Of a DNA stretch of 33,131 bases, positions 1 to 8,523 are shown one piece after another. A program made the position numbers and the translations under genes. This stretch comes from Catenovulum agarivorans YM01 (GTDB lineage: Bacteria > Pseudomonadota > Gammaproteobacteria > Enterobacterales > Alteromonadaceae), in the NCBI RefSeq assembly GCF_000281085.1, contig NZ_JH767535.1, positions 1 through 33,131 of the forward strand, read 5' to 3'. Each line of letters begins with the position of its first letter. The first letter of the stretch is position 1. The notes under the pieces were generated by a model. That model saw only the letters and a list, made by a program, of their open reading frames with translations, searched no databases and was not told the DNA's origin.

Positions 1-433
1 ATGAACTATTAAACGTAGCTTAATGAAGTGTCCACTTTTAATGGTTCAGATCACTATGCCGTTTGAGAAGATAAACCGACTCAACTAAATTAGTTACGAA
101 CTTATTGAGTATATCCACAAATCTCTCCTTGACGTGTAATGCTTTGGTGTTTATGTACACGCACTTTGTACATAGCTTGCAATTTGAATTTGATTAATTT
201 CAATAACTTAGTTGATTTAAAAACGAAGTCAACCATATTTTCCATTTGAGGCAAACTTGTTGTTTGCGTTAACCTAAAGCATTAACAAACTAATCGTTAT
301 TTTAATTATGCCGCAGTGGATGGGTGTTAGGTTAAATATGAGCGGGTGCATATTATAAATAGGCTGGTACAACTACACCCGACACTTTTGGGTATAACCC
401 AGCCTATTGGAGGACACACTTTAACTAAAAGGA
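1..433. other. Intergenic region downstream of the TonB receptor
   Basis: No convincing coding frame is visible here. The stretch is AT-rich and contains a short dyad (GCAAAC/GTTTGC near 252-268). The only clear structure is the long hairpin at 359-408, which lies just beyond the stop codon of the minus-strand receptor gene. Whatever gene lies left of the window edge cannot be judged. Confidence 0.5.
359..408 (-). terminator. Terminator-like hairpin after TonB receptor gene
   Basis: The ten-base arms AATAGGCTGG and CCAGCCTATT are perfectly complementary and flank a loop of about 30 bases that holds a further GGGT/ACCC pairing. The hairpin starts about 25 bases after the receptor stop codon. 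On the minus strand it is followed by TTATAATATG rather than a solid U tract, so it may terminate weakly or protect the mRNA 3' end. Confidence 0.4.
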
Positions 434-3274
434 TTAAAAGCTAAATTTAAGGCCTACACCGTAATAACGTCCTTCATCACGAATGTCTTGCGTGTATGCA
501 ATGTTATCGTTGTGTTGAACATAGTTGTGGAAAGGGTTGGCCATAATGTTTGAAATGTCCGCGTAGACCGTGAAATTGTCGTTAATTTCGTAGCTTGCAG
601 ATAAATCTAGTCTATCTCTTGCTTTGGTTTTGTTGCCAGTAAATCCTTCGGCACCAATGGTATTGCGGAACCAGTTCACCCAAGTGTCACGTTTGTTATA
701 TGAAAGTCGAGCTGAGAAGCCGTCTTTTTCATAAAAAACAGCAGTGTTGTAGGTGTATTTAGACAAACCCGGAATTGGACCATAGGTACCTGAATCAGAC
801 GTATCTAACTCTGCTGGATAACGCTCTTTACCTTCAAGGCGAGTAACATTTGCTGATATACCAAAAGCATGCAGAGCTTCTGGCATAAAATCATAATCCA
901 TAAAGGTTTGTGCATTAATTTCCCAACCCCAAATTTCACCTTGGCCGGAGTTTTCAGGTTTGCTCAACAGAACCGTTCCATAGTCTGCATCTTCAACATG
1001 TCTAGGAAAGTTACGAGTGAAACCGAAAAGATCTCGATAAAATGTTGCACCACTAACATAACCAGAGTCAGAGAAATAGTACTCCAAGCTGATGTCATAA
1101 TTATTAGATGTAAGTGGTTTTAAATAAGGATTGCCCGAAGAAGCTGTTGCATCATGCTCAGGTACATCTTCACCATTTGGATTGTCATTAGCTTTATTTC
1201 TAGGTCGTATATCAGTACTCGGATTTAACGCAGCAAAATCAACTCTGGTACGCGTTTTGGTATAACTCGAACGTAATTTAACATCATCTGTTAAGTTTAT
1301 TGCCACACTAACATTTGGCAATACGTCAGTGTATCCATCGTCTACAGTGGTACTTTCTAAGGTTCGATTGCCGTCTAAATCATACAATCTTGAGGTTCCA
1401 GTTACATCAGTTTCAGAACGAGTAACTCGAGTGCCCGCTACTATATCCACCGGCATATCGCCAATATCAAACATAAATTTTGCCTGTAAATAGGCAGCGT
1501 AGGTTTGCTCTTTCGCTTCAAAGTAACTCGCCGGATCGTAAGCGACTTTAGGCGTTAAAAATTTTTCTGCTTCACCCAATGCCCAGCCAAAGCGAGCAGG
1601 ATCACTATTACCTAACTCAGTTGCATACTCATAAGCAACTTGGCTCAACTTTTCGTGATTATTGATTATGCTATCGCGGGTTGGTGCTAGGTATGTAGTA
1701 AAACCTTGTTTATCACTACGGAATGGGTTGAACGTTTGTTCATATTCTAAGAAATCAAGGCTCGACAATGGTTTGTTTAAATATAGAACACCTGCTAAGC
1801 GATTTCCTGAATCACGTGTTGCATCACGGTCGGTAAAACGCACGCCAGCTTGAATTTTATTTAAAATGCCGTCGTCAAAAGTATAGGTAAGGTCGGTTTT
1901 CCATTGTACGCCCGAGCCGCCCACTTTATAATGGCTCTCAAAGTATCCGCGGAAGTTATAAGCGTCTAGATCATGAACATTGGCGTTCGGCGCATCAAAA
2001 GTTACACCACCTTCTTCACCAAAAAAGTCGACGTTTACTAGCCAGTCTTCCCGTGTTGATGTATCGAAACTCCATTCTTCTTTTTCGTAGGTACTGTCTG
2101 TATAAGCTAAATCGGTTTCGATTTTTAATGGGCCATTTTGCCACTTAGCACCTACAGCAAATTGATATGTATCTGTCGCACCTTTGTTGGTTGAACGATA
2201 GGCCATTGCTGGTAAACCACCAGACTTAGTTAAACTAGCCGCTTGTCCATCATCTGTACCTTCCACCATAACAACATTAGTTAAAGTTGGGTCGCCAAAT
2301 TGAGTTGGATATCTATCCCAGTCGACTAAATGAAACCAAAAACTATCAGCTTGGCCTTCACCGCGGAAACCTTGATAGATTGCATCAGCGTAAACTTCTA
2401 ATTGGTCGCTAGGTCGCCACTGTGCAGCCATATTCCATGATGGGCGTGTACGTTTACCTAAATCTTGGTAGATACCCACTCGGTTAGGAATTAGAAACTC
2501 ACCTTCACTAAATTGTTCTGGGGTTATGCTGCCAAAACGATTGGCATTTCTAAACCAAGTATCGTTGTAACGCACACCATTGTGGTATTCAGATTGAGTG
2601 TAGGTCGCGTTGGCTAAAAAGCCTATTTCGCCTAGAGCAGTAGTCCAGCGATTGGAATATAAAATACTGCCAGTTGGTGCTGACTTTTCGTTTTGGTCGT
2701 TGTAGGCGTAACGCAAAGTGCCAGAAATTTTTTCACCATCAAAATCGAATGGGCGACGAGAGCGAACATTAACTAAACCTGCTAAGCCTGGCTCAAGTAA
2801 ATCTGCTGTGCCCGATTTATAAACCTCAATCCCAGCTAACGCTTGCGATGGAAAATCTTGCAACTGAACTTGACGCAATTCAGCGGTGAATAATTCGCGA
2901 CCGTTAAAGGTTGTGGTTACATTTGGTAAACCACGAATTAAAATATCACGCGCCTCATCACTACGGCGGTTTACTTGAATACCTGCAATACGAGCAATAC
3001 TTTCTGCTGCGGTTAAATCTGGTAATTTCCCAATATCTTCAGCGACAATTGCATCAACAATTGAGTCTGAGTTCATTTTGATATCTTGGGCTTTCATTAA
3101 ACTTGAGCGTAAACCTTTTACAAGAATGACTTCTGCATCTGTTGAGTCTGTTGCTTGTTCTGTTTGTTCTATTTCGACATCTGTTTGTTGTGCGAGTACT
3201 TGGCTTGGCATGAGAACGGTCGCTAGCGCGACTGACAGTGCGGTTTTCGCAAATGGGATACATAAGCGTGACAT
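434..3274 (-). CDS. TonB-dependent receptor, polysaccharide-uptake type
   Basis: Outer-membrane TonB-dependent receptor of about 946 residues, predicted to import a bulky ligand using energy from TonB/ExbBD. The chosen ATG (3272-3274) follows a good GAGGAG ribosome site and starts a clean signal peptide ending near VLAQQ. An upstream in-frame start would add 19 charged residues. A possible TonB box (EVILVKG) lies about 25 residues after the signal. The plug follows (IGKLPDLTAAESIARIAGIQ, then RDILIRGLP), then a long barrel ending in an aromatic YYGVGLKFSF. Size and style match the large receptors that sit with glycoside hydrolases in Alteromonadales, so an oligosaccharide ligand is more likely than a siderophore; this is inference. 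There is no room for an N-terminal signalling (STN) domain, which is unusual beside a FecI/FecR pair. The shared promoter motif lies about 100 bases upstream. Confidence 0.93.
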   Translation of the reverse strand: MSRLCIPFAKTALSVALATVLMPSQVLAQQTDVEIEQTEQATDSTDAEVILVKGLRSSLMKAQDIKMNSDSIVDAIVAEDIGKLPDLTAAESIARIAGIQVNRRSDEARDILIRGLPNVTTTFNGRELFTAELRQVQLQDFPSQALAGIEVYKSGTADLLEPGLAGLVNVRSRRPFDFDGEKISGTLRYAYNDQNEKSAPTGSILYSNRWTTALGEIGFLANATYTQSEYHNGVRYNDTWFRNANRFGSITPEQFSEGEFLIPNRVGIYQDLGKRTRPSWNMAAQWRPSDQLEVYADAIYQGFRGEGQADSFWFHLVDWDRYPTQFGDPTLTNVVMVEGTDDGQAASLTKSGGLPAMAYRSTNKGATDTYQFAVGAKWQNGPLKIETDLAYTDSTYEKEEWSFDTSTREDWLVNVDFFGEEGGVTFDAPNANVHDLDAYNFRGYFESHYKVGGSGVQWKTDLTYTFDDGILNKIQAGVRFTDRDATRDSGNRLAGVLYLNKPLSSLDFLEYEQTFNPFRSDKQGFTTYLAPTRDSIINNHEKLSQVAYEYATELGNSDPARFGWALGEAEKFLTPKVAYDPASYFEAKEQTYAAYLQAKFMFDIGDMPVDIVAGTRVTRSETDVTGTSRLYDLDGNRTLESTTVDDGYTDVLPNVSVAINLTDDVKLRSSYTKTRTRVDFAALNPSTDIRPRNKANDNPNGEDVPEHDATASSGNPYLKPLTSNNYDISLEYYFSDSGYVSGATFYRDLFGFTRNFPRHVEDADYGTVLLSKPENSGQGEIWGWEINAQTFMDYDFMPEALHAFGISANVTRLEGKERYPAELDTSDSGTYGPIPGLSKYTYNTAVFYEKDGFSARLSYNKRDTWVNWFRNTIGAEGFTGNKTKARDRLDLSASYEINDNFTVYADISNIMANPFHNYVQHNDNIAYTQDIRDEGRYYGVGLKFSF

Positions 3275-3377
3275 TTTTATCTCCTCGATACGGATTTTAT
3301 ATTTTTCATAACCTTGTTGCCGCACGGTCAAAGTGCGGGCGTGTGCGTAGTAACTGAAAACTTATTAACTACTATGG

Positions 3378-3408
3378 TATGACTTTATAGTTGTTTGAAA
3401 TCCGTAAA
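3378..3408 (-). promoter_or_regulatory. Candidate ECF promoter of the TonB receptor (copy 1)
   Basis: Read on the minus strand the site is TTTACGGATTT, 14 bases, then GTCATA. The same two boxes occur before the sigma gene (5216-5245) and the GH2 gene (5306-5336). It sits about 104 bases upstream of the receptor start codon. GTC-containing -10 boxes are typical of FecI/PvdS-type ECF sigma factors. Assignment to the neighbouring sigma factor is inference. Confidence 0.55.
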
Positions 3409-3537
3409 AATAATTTGATAAATATGTTTTGTTTGTGTTTTTAGGTTGTTTTATTTGATGTGCTTGGAAACGTGTTAGGGGATATTAATTGTCAAAAAAG
3501 GTGAATAATTGGGCAATAACAACAAGCTGAAGCTTTG

Positions 3538-4623
3538 TTATTCTTGCCCTTTAGCCGAAATTGTAATGGTGTTCTCAGCAGTTTTTTCTACATTAAGGTT
3601 AAAGTTGTACTGCAAACTTTTAAGCCAATTTTCAATGTTGGTTAATTCGAAACGGCCGCCAATTTTGAGTGTTTCAAGCTCTGAGTCTTTAATTTGGATG
3701 TTTAGTTCTGTGTAACGTTTAAGCTTTTCTATTACTTGTATAAGTGGTTCACCGGTAAATATTAATTCACCTCTTTGCCAAGCACTGGCTTTGTTAATTT
3801 CTTCTTTAGAAAGCTTAACTAGCGTATTGAGCATATGTTTTTTACTTTGCTCTATACTAGTGGTTAAACGCACATTGGTGTAATCACCTGCAGTCATATA
3901 GGTAATATTCTGCATTAGGGGTTGAGTACTGTTGCTTGTTTTAGTTGCGACTGCGCTTTCTGATAAAGCCACAGCAACTTTGCCTTCAGTAACCAATACA
4001 TTAAATTGCTTATCATCAATTAACTCAACATTAAACGCGGTGCCAACCGCCTGTACACGGCCATTTAACGCATGCACATTAAAAGGCCTGCTTTTATCTT
4101 TCGCTACATCAAAGTGCACTTCGCCTTTGTGTAACCAAAGATCGCGAGATGTTTCTGAAAACTTCACTTCAATATGGCTGTTTGAATCAATAATAAGCTT
4201 AGAGCCATCAAGCAAGTTGACGCTTTGTTGTTCACCTATATTGGTGGCATAACTAGTAGCTGGGTAATGAGTGGTTAGGTTTTGTTGTTCACCAATCCAA
4301 TAAACACTTAGGCTTAATAGGCATAAACACGCAACCGAATATCCGCTTATTGCTGCCCAAGAAAATTTTAGCCAATTCTTGGTTTTTTGTTGCTTAGCTG
4401 GTGTTTCATTTAAATCGGCCAATTCAGTTAACAACGTTTGGTGCCAAAATTTGTTTATGCGGTAAATCTCTTGTTTACGCTCTGGGCTTTCGTTTAGCCA
4501 TACTGCTAACTGCTGCTTTTCTTGCTGGCTCAGTGGCTCGTCGCCGTCAATTCGAATTATCCAATCCCAAGTTTGCAGTTTTAACTCACTGGCATTTTGA
4601 ATAACTTGCTCGAATGTACTCAT
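3538..4623 (-). CDS. FecR-family anti-sigma / sigma regulator
   Basis: Inner-membrane regulator of 361 residues that would hold or activate the adjacent ECF sigma factor. The N-terminal cytoplasmic domain (about 1-80; WIIRIDGDEPLSQQEKQQLA, then an AVWLNESPERKQE stretch) fits the DUF4880 helical sigma-binding region. One membrane helix spans about 90-110. The periplasmic FecR domain follows (about 125-235; the GEVHFDVAKD and VQAVGTAFNV motifs are classic). The C-terminal about 75 residues (FTGEPLIQVIEKLKRYTELN, GGRFELTN) look like the small STN-like DUF4974 domain. The start codon overlaps the sigma gene stop by four bases (ATGA), so the two are translationally coupled. The receptor gene downstream has its own promoter motif in the 263-base gap. 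Confidence 0.92.
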   Translation of the reverse strand: MSTFEQVIQNASELKLQTWDWIIRIDGDEPLSQQEKQQLAVWLNESPERKQEIYRINKFWHQTLLTELADLNETPAKQQKTKNWLKFSWAAISGYSVACLCLLSLSVYWIGEQQNLTTHYPATSYATNIGEQQSVNLLDGSKLIIDSNSHIEVKFSETSRDLWLHKGEVHFDVAKDKSRPFNVHALNGRVQAVGTAFNVELIDDKQFNVLVTEGKVAVALSESAVATKTSNSTQPLMQNITYMTAGDYTNVRLTTSIEQSKKHMLNTLVKLSKEEINKASAWQRGELIFTGEPLIQVIEKLKRYTELNIQIKDSELETLKIGGRFELTNIENWLKSLQYNFNLNVEKTAENTITISAKGQE

Positions 4624-5174
4624 TTGTCATTCCCCGCTAATAATTTCTGCTTGTCTGCAGTTGATAGGGTGGAGGTTAAATTAAAATTGCTGAGATATTC
4701 GTCGCAGAATAATCCCGCGAGTTTGAGGTTTTTTTCGACTGTACTTACCGAAACATCAAGCTTTTGTGCGATCTCTTTGTGTTTTAATCCATAAACTTTG
4801 CGCAAAATTAACGCCTTTTGGCACGCTTCTGGTAATTGTTCGATAGCTTGGCAATATAAGCGAATGGATTCTTCGGCCTCTTCCTCTGATTCTAACGAGG
4901 CGGTTTTTTCGATTGGAATTTCATCTAAATGCTCGTCGATATAACCAGTTGCTTGGCGCGCTTTTTTATTTAGCTCATCAATTGCGATGTTTTTAGCTAT
5001 CTGTACTAAAAAGCCGGTTGGGTTTTTGATGTCGGTTCTATTTTCTATTTGATGTGCTTTTAAATAGACCTCTTGCAAGATGTCATCTACGTCTTGATCT
5101 GTGCCAATAAATTTTTTTAGAAAGTTTTTTAAAAAGGCACTTTTTTCGACAAAAATGCGGGAAATCATCGACAT
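4620..5174 (-). CDS. ECF RNA polymerase sigma factor, FecI-like
   Basis: Sigma-70 family extracytoplasmic-function factor of about 184 residues. Region 2 is visible as DVDDILQEVYLKAH with NPTGFLVQIAKNIAIDELNK, the -10 recognition and core-binding part. Region 4 is visible as EQLPEACQKALILRKVYGLK followed by the helix-turn-helix EIAQKLDVSVSTVEKNLK. The last about 30 residues are a short tail. Start choice is uncertain: ATG at 5172-5174 has GGA seven bases upstream; an in-frame TTG at 5184-5186 has AGG five bases upstream and would add four residues; a second ATG lies two codons inside. The gene is coupled to fecR and probably drives the receptor, the GH2 enzyme and itself through the shared motif; that regulon is inference from the repeated sequence. 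Confidence 0.92.
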   Translation of the reverse strand: MSMISRIFVEKSAFLKNFLKKFIGTDQDVDDILQEVYLKAHQIENRTDIKNPTGFLVQIAKNIAIDELNKKARQATGYIDEHLDEIPIEKTASLESEEEAEESIRLYCQAIEQLPEACQKALILRKVYGLKHKEIAQKLDVSVSTVEKNLKLAGLFCDEYLSNFNLTSTLSTADKQKLLAGNDK

Positions 5175-5215
5175 CTTGTTATCCAATTTGGCCTAAATAA
5201 ATACACAACTATAAT

Positions 5216-5245
5216 TATGACGTACCAGATTTGAAAATCCGTAAA
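5216..5245 (-). promoter_or_regulatory. Candidate ECF promoter of the sigma gene (copy 2)
   Basis: Minus-strand reading is TTTACGGATTT, 13 bases, CGTCATA. The spacer is one base shorter than in the other two copies. It lies about 40 bases upstream of the sigma-factor ATG, as expected for autoregulation. Function is inferred from the repeat, not tested. Confidence 0.5.
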
Positions 5246-5305
5246 CGATGTAACTTTAATTCTGGATAAGTACCTAAATTAAATTAGTAATATCAAAATA
5301 TTAAT

Positions 5306-5336
5306 TTTACGGGTTTTGTTTAGTTGTTAAGTCATA
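5306..5336 (+). promoter_or_regulatory. Candidate ECF promoter of the GH2 gene (copy 3)
   Basis: Plus-strand reading is TTTACGGGTTT, 14 bases, AAGTCATA, the same spacing as copy 1. It implies a leader of about 155 bases before the GH2 start, containing the two dyads at 5368-5384 and 5397-5417. Confidence 0.5.
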
Positions 5337-5496
5337 GTTTCAAGGACAAAAAGATTATTACTTTTTTGGGCAGGCATTGTGCCCAGTTTCTTTAAGTACT
5401 TGGTTATACACCAAGTATAGACAAAATTAGATTTACTCGTGTAGAGCAGGGCTAATTAGTTTATTTAACACAATAACTATATATGAGGAGTAGGCT

Positions 5497-8403
5497 ATGA
5501 GTAGCGTGCCGTTCAAGCACATAACAAAGCGAAGTTGGATGCTTGTGTGTTTAGCATTTATAACAGGTTTAATATTTATTGGTTGTGCTTCGAAGCAGCA
5601 AGTGGCGGATATTCCAGCTACCGCACTAACCGAAGTTAAAATGTTAAGTGGTACTGGTAGTGATGATGCCGTTGAATGGGATTTTTACTGCAACAAAGGC
5701 AATAACTGTGGCGAATGGACAAAAATTCCAGTGCCATCAAACTGGGAACAACAAGGATTTGGTAATTACGATTATGGCTATATCCCTGAAAAACACGACG
5801 AGCAGGGCATATATCGTCGCCAATTTGATGTTCCGGCAGAGTGGCAAGATAGAACCATAGAAATTGTGTTTGATGGTGTTATGACTGATGCAACTGTGTT
5901 GGTGAATGGTGAGCAAGTTGGCCCAACGCACCAAGGTGGTTTTTACCGCTTTAGTTTTGACATCACACCTTTTGTAAAAGTTGGCCAACAAAACGAACTC
6001 AAAGTAATTGTTGATAAAATGTCTGCCGATAAAAGCATTGAAGCGGCAGAGCGCAATGCTGATTATTGGGTGTTTGGTGGCATATACAGACAAGTATTTT
6101 TACAGTCTTTACCAACAACTCATGTCGATTGGGTTAGCCTTGACGCACAAGCAAGCGGCGAATTTAAAATGGATGTTTATTTAGACGGCTTGGAAAATGC
6201 CAATGTTAGTTCGGTAACCGCACAAATTTTAGATTTAGATGGCAAGACTGTTGGCAAAGAATTTGTTGCCGTAGTTTCAGCAGAAAAAGCAAGGCTTGCT
6301 ACTCAAATCGATTCACCAAAACTTTGGACAGCTGAAACTCCAAATTTGTATCAGGTACAAGTTCAAGTTAAACAGCAAAACCAAATACTGCATACTTTAA
6401 CCAAAACCTTTGGTTTTAGAACCTTTGAATTAAGACCGCATGATGGCCTATATCTAAATGGTGAAAAAATTATTTTAAAAGGTGTGAACCGCCATAGTTT
6501 CCGTCCAGAAACGGGTCGTACTATGACTAAACAAGCCAGTATTGATGATATCAATTTAATTAAAAGCATGAATATGAATGCGGTTCGAATGGCACATTAC
6601 CCACCAGACGTGCATTTCTTAGAAGCGGCAGATCGTATGGGGATTTATGTGATTAACGAATTGGGCACATGGCAAAAGCCTGTATTGGATACAGCACCAG
6701 CTCGTCGTTTAATTGCTCAAATGATTAAACGTGACCAAACACACCCAAGTATATTATTTTGGGCGAATGGTAATGAAGGTGGTTGGAATACAGAAGTGGA
6801 TGACGACTACGATATTTATGACCTGCAGAAACGTCCGGTACTGCACCCCTGGGAATTATTCCGCAACATAGATACAGACCACTACCCAACTTATTCAGAG
6901 TTGTTGGCGAAAAAGCCACAAAACGAGGTGTTTTTCCCGACTGAGTTTCTGCATGGGTTATATGACGGTGGCCACGGTGCTGGTTTAAGAGATTTCTGGG
7001 ACTTTATGATGTCAACGCCATTAGGCGCAGGTGGCTTTTTATGGGTAATGGCAGATGAAGGCATTGTTAGAACAGACAAAAATAACATTATAGATACCGA
7101 TTTTAACCACGCGCCAGATGGCATAGTCGGTCCACACGGACAAAAAGAGGCGAGCTATTTCACCATTAAAGAAATTTGGTCGCCTATTCAAGTGACTAAT
7201 TTGAAAAATGGTCGCCAACTGCCTGCAAGTTTTAACGGCGAATTACAAGTTAAAAACTTATATGATTTTATTGATCTATCTAGCTTTGCCGTTGAATGGC
7301 GCTTGTTCAGTCCGTTAACTGCTTTTTCGGCTGAGAAAAAGCTAGTAGCAAATGGTCGTGTATCTCTGCCAGCAACTAAACCAGATGCAACTGGCGCGTT
7401 GCAGTTAAACTTACCGGAGAATTGGCAACAGCAAGGCTGGTTAGAAGTGGAGTTTTTTGATCAAGAAAACAATTCAATTTTAACCAATGCCTGGCCGATT
7501 CAAACCGCCGCTCAGTTAGCTAAGCTAACCCAGCAAGATTTTGTTGCCAAAGCAAGTGTTGCGAAACAAGCTGAAATAGTTGAACAGACTGACAAGGTAT
7601 TAAAAGTAACAGCGGCAGATAGAGTTATCACCTTTGATGGCCAAACTGGTTTATTGCAGTCGTATAAAAAAGCTAACCAAGCATATGCTTTGACTAATGG
7701 CCCTAAGCTATTGCGTTCAGATAATTCACTTAACAAAGGTGTTTACAATGGTAAAGGTACTTGGACAACCCATGATCCAACTGTTGATGCCAAATCTGAC
7801 AAAGCCACAGAACTCAAAACCAGCTTTGTTGGTAATGATTTAGTTATTGAAGTGGTTAATCCTTCTGCAGGTATTACTAAGCTAGTATGGATAGTACATC
7901 CGCAAGGTCACTTGTCGATGGATGTCAATTACTGGCTAAATGGACAATATATCTTACACGGTGTTGGCTTTGACTATCCTAAACAAGGTATTGCTCACAA
8001 ACGTTGGATGGGCGACGGCCCTTACCGAGTTTGGGCAAACCGTTTAGAAGGCGTCAACTTTTCTGTGTGGGAAAATGACTACAACGAAGGTGTGGCTGGT
8101 GAGAAGTGGGAATTCCCTGAGTTCAAAGGTTATTTCTCTGATATTCAGTGGTTAACTTTAGGCCAACAAAACAATGAAATCACTTTCTCAACTGCTACGC
8201 CTGATTTGTATGTGCGCGTAATGCAGCCAGATGATGGTGATCGCCCAGACAATACTTTGAGCTTAAAATACGATGGTGAAATTAGCTTTTTACATCGCAT
8301 TAGTGCAATTGGCTCTAAGTTCCATGCTGCACATTATTTAGGCCCGCAAGGCCGACCTGTATCTGAGCGTGGTATTAGTAATATCAAGTTAACTATTTAC
8401 TAA
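5497..8403 (+). CDS. Glycoside hydrolase family 2 lipoprotein (beta-galactosidase-like)
   Basis: Exo-acting retaining glycosidase of 968 residues. The N-terminus has a membrane helix ending in the lipobox FIGC with Cys30, so the enzyme should be lipid-anchored in the periplasm or outer membrane. The jelly-roll sugar-binding domain comes first (about 60-200; WTKIPVPSNWEQQGFG, RRQFDVP). An immunoglobulin-like domain follows, then the TIM barrel from about 315 (ILKGVNRHSFRPETGR, AVRMAHYPPD, GIYVINELGTW). The likely acid/base is Glu427 in WANGNEGGWN and the likely nucleophile Glu483 in FFPTEFLHG; their spacing is shorter than in LacZ. Extra beta domains form the C-terminal third. Substrate cannot be read from the sequence: galactosides or uronides of algal polysaccharides are possible. 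It is divergent from the sigma/FecR/receptor genes and shares their promoter motif. Confidence 0.9.
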   Translation: MSSVPFKHITKRSWMLVCLAFITGLIFIGCASKQQVADIPATALTEVKMLSGTGSDDAVEWDFYCNKGNNCGEWTKIPVPSNWEQQGFGNYDYGYIPEKHDEQGIYRRQFDVPAEWQDRTIEIVFDGVMTDATVLVNGEQVGPTHQGGFYRFSFDITPFVKVGQQNELKVIVDKMSADKSIEAAERNADYWVFGGIYRQVFLQSLPTTHVDWVSLDAQASGEFKMDVYLDGLENANVSSVTAQILDLDGKTVGKEFVAVVSAEKARLATQIDSPKLWTAETPNLYQVQVQVKQQNQILHTLTKTFGFRTFELRPHDGLYLNGEKIILKGVNRHSFRPETGRTMTKQASIDDINLIKSMNMNAVRMAHYPPDVHFLEAADRMGIYVINELGTWQKPVLDTAPARRLIAQMIKRDQTHPSILFWANGNEGGWNTEVDDDYDIYDLQKRPVLHPWELFRNIDTDHYPTYSELLAKKPQNEVFFPTEFLHGLYDGGHGAGLRDFWDFMMSTPLGAGGFLWVMADEGIVRTDKNNIIDTDFNHAPDGIVGPHGQKEASYFTIKEIWSPIQVTNLKNGRQLPASFNGELQVKNLYDFIDLSSFAVEWRLFSPLTAFSAEKKLVANGRVSLPATKPDATGALQLNLPENWQQQGWLEVEFFDQENNSILTNAWPIQTAAQLAKLTQQDFVAKASVAKQAEIVEQTDKVLKVTAADRVITFDGQTGLLQSYKKANQAYALTNGPKLLRSDNSLNKGVYNGKGTWTTHDPTVDAKSDKATELKTSFVGNDLVIEVVNPSAGITKLVWIVHPQGHLSMDVNYWLNGQYILHGVGFDYPKQGIAHKRWMGDGPYRVWANRLEGVNFSVWENDYNEGVAGEKWEFPEFKGYFSDIQWLTLGQQNNEITFSTATPDLYVRVMQPDDGDRPDNTLSLKYDGEISFLHRISAIGSKFHAAHYLGPQGRPVSERGISNIKLTIY

Positions 8404-8523
8404 TTTTCAAATTATGTTTTAAAAATTAACGCAGTTTTTAATCAGGCAGAGTACTTTACTAACAAATCCCAGGGTAGAGTACTTTGTTTGATTATTTCCT
8501 CGAACTTCTATGATGAGCTTAGC

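Larger units (their letters stand above)
5187..5496. promoter_or_regulatory. Divergent regulatory region between sigma and GH2 genes
   Basis: No gene fits in this 310-base gap. It contains two facing copies of the ECF promoter motif (5216-5245 minus, 5306-5336 plus). In the GH2 leader there are two dyads: GGGCA/TGCCC at 5368-5384 and TACTTGGT/ACCAAGTA with a five-base spacer at 5397-5417. The second is a clean 8+8 inverted repeat that could be a repressor operator or an RNA hairpin. The GH2 start codon is preceded by GAGGAG at about 5484-5489. Confidence 0.6.

Noticed and set aside
869-1123. An 84-codon plus-strand frame inside the TonB receptor gene
   Set aside because: It lies wholly antisense to a clearly conserved receptor, with no ribosome site or domain.
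8448-8485. Direct repeat AGAGTACTTT (8448-8457 and 8476-8485) in the GH2/TPR-barrel convergent gap
   Set aside because: Ten-base repeats built on the palindrome AGTACT can pair weakly, but there is no U tract and no sign of insertion. Probably chance or a weak hairpin.
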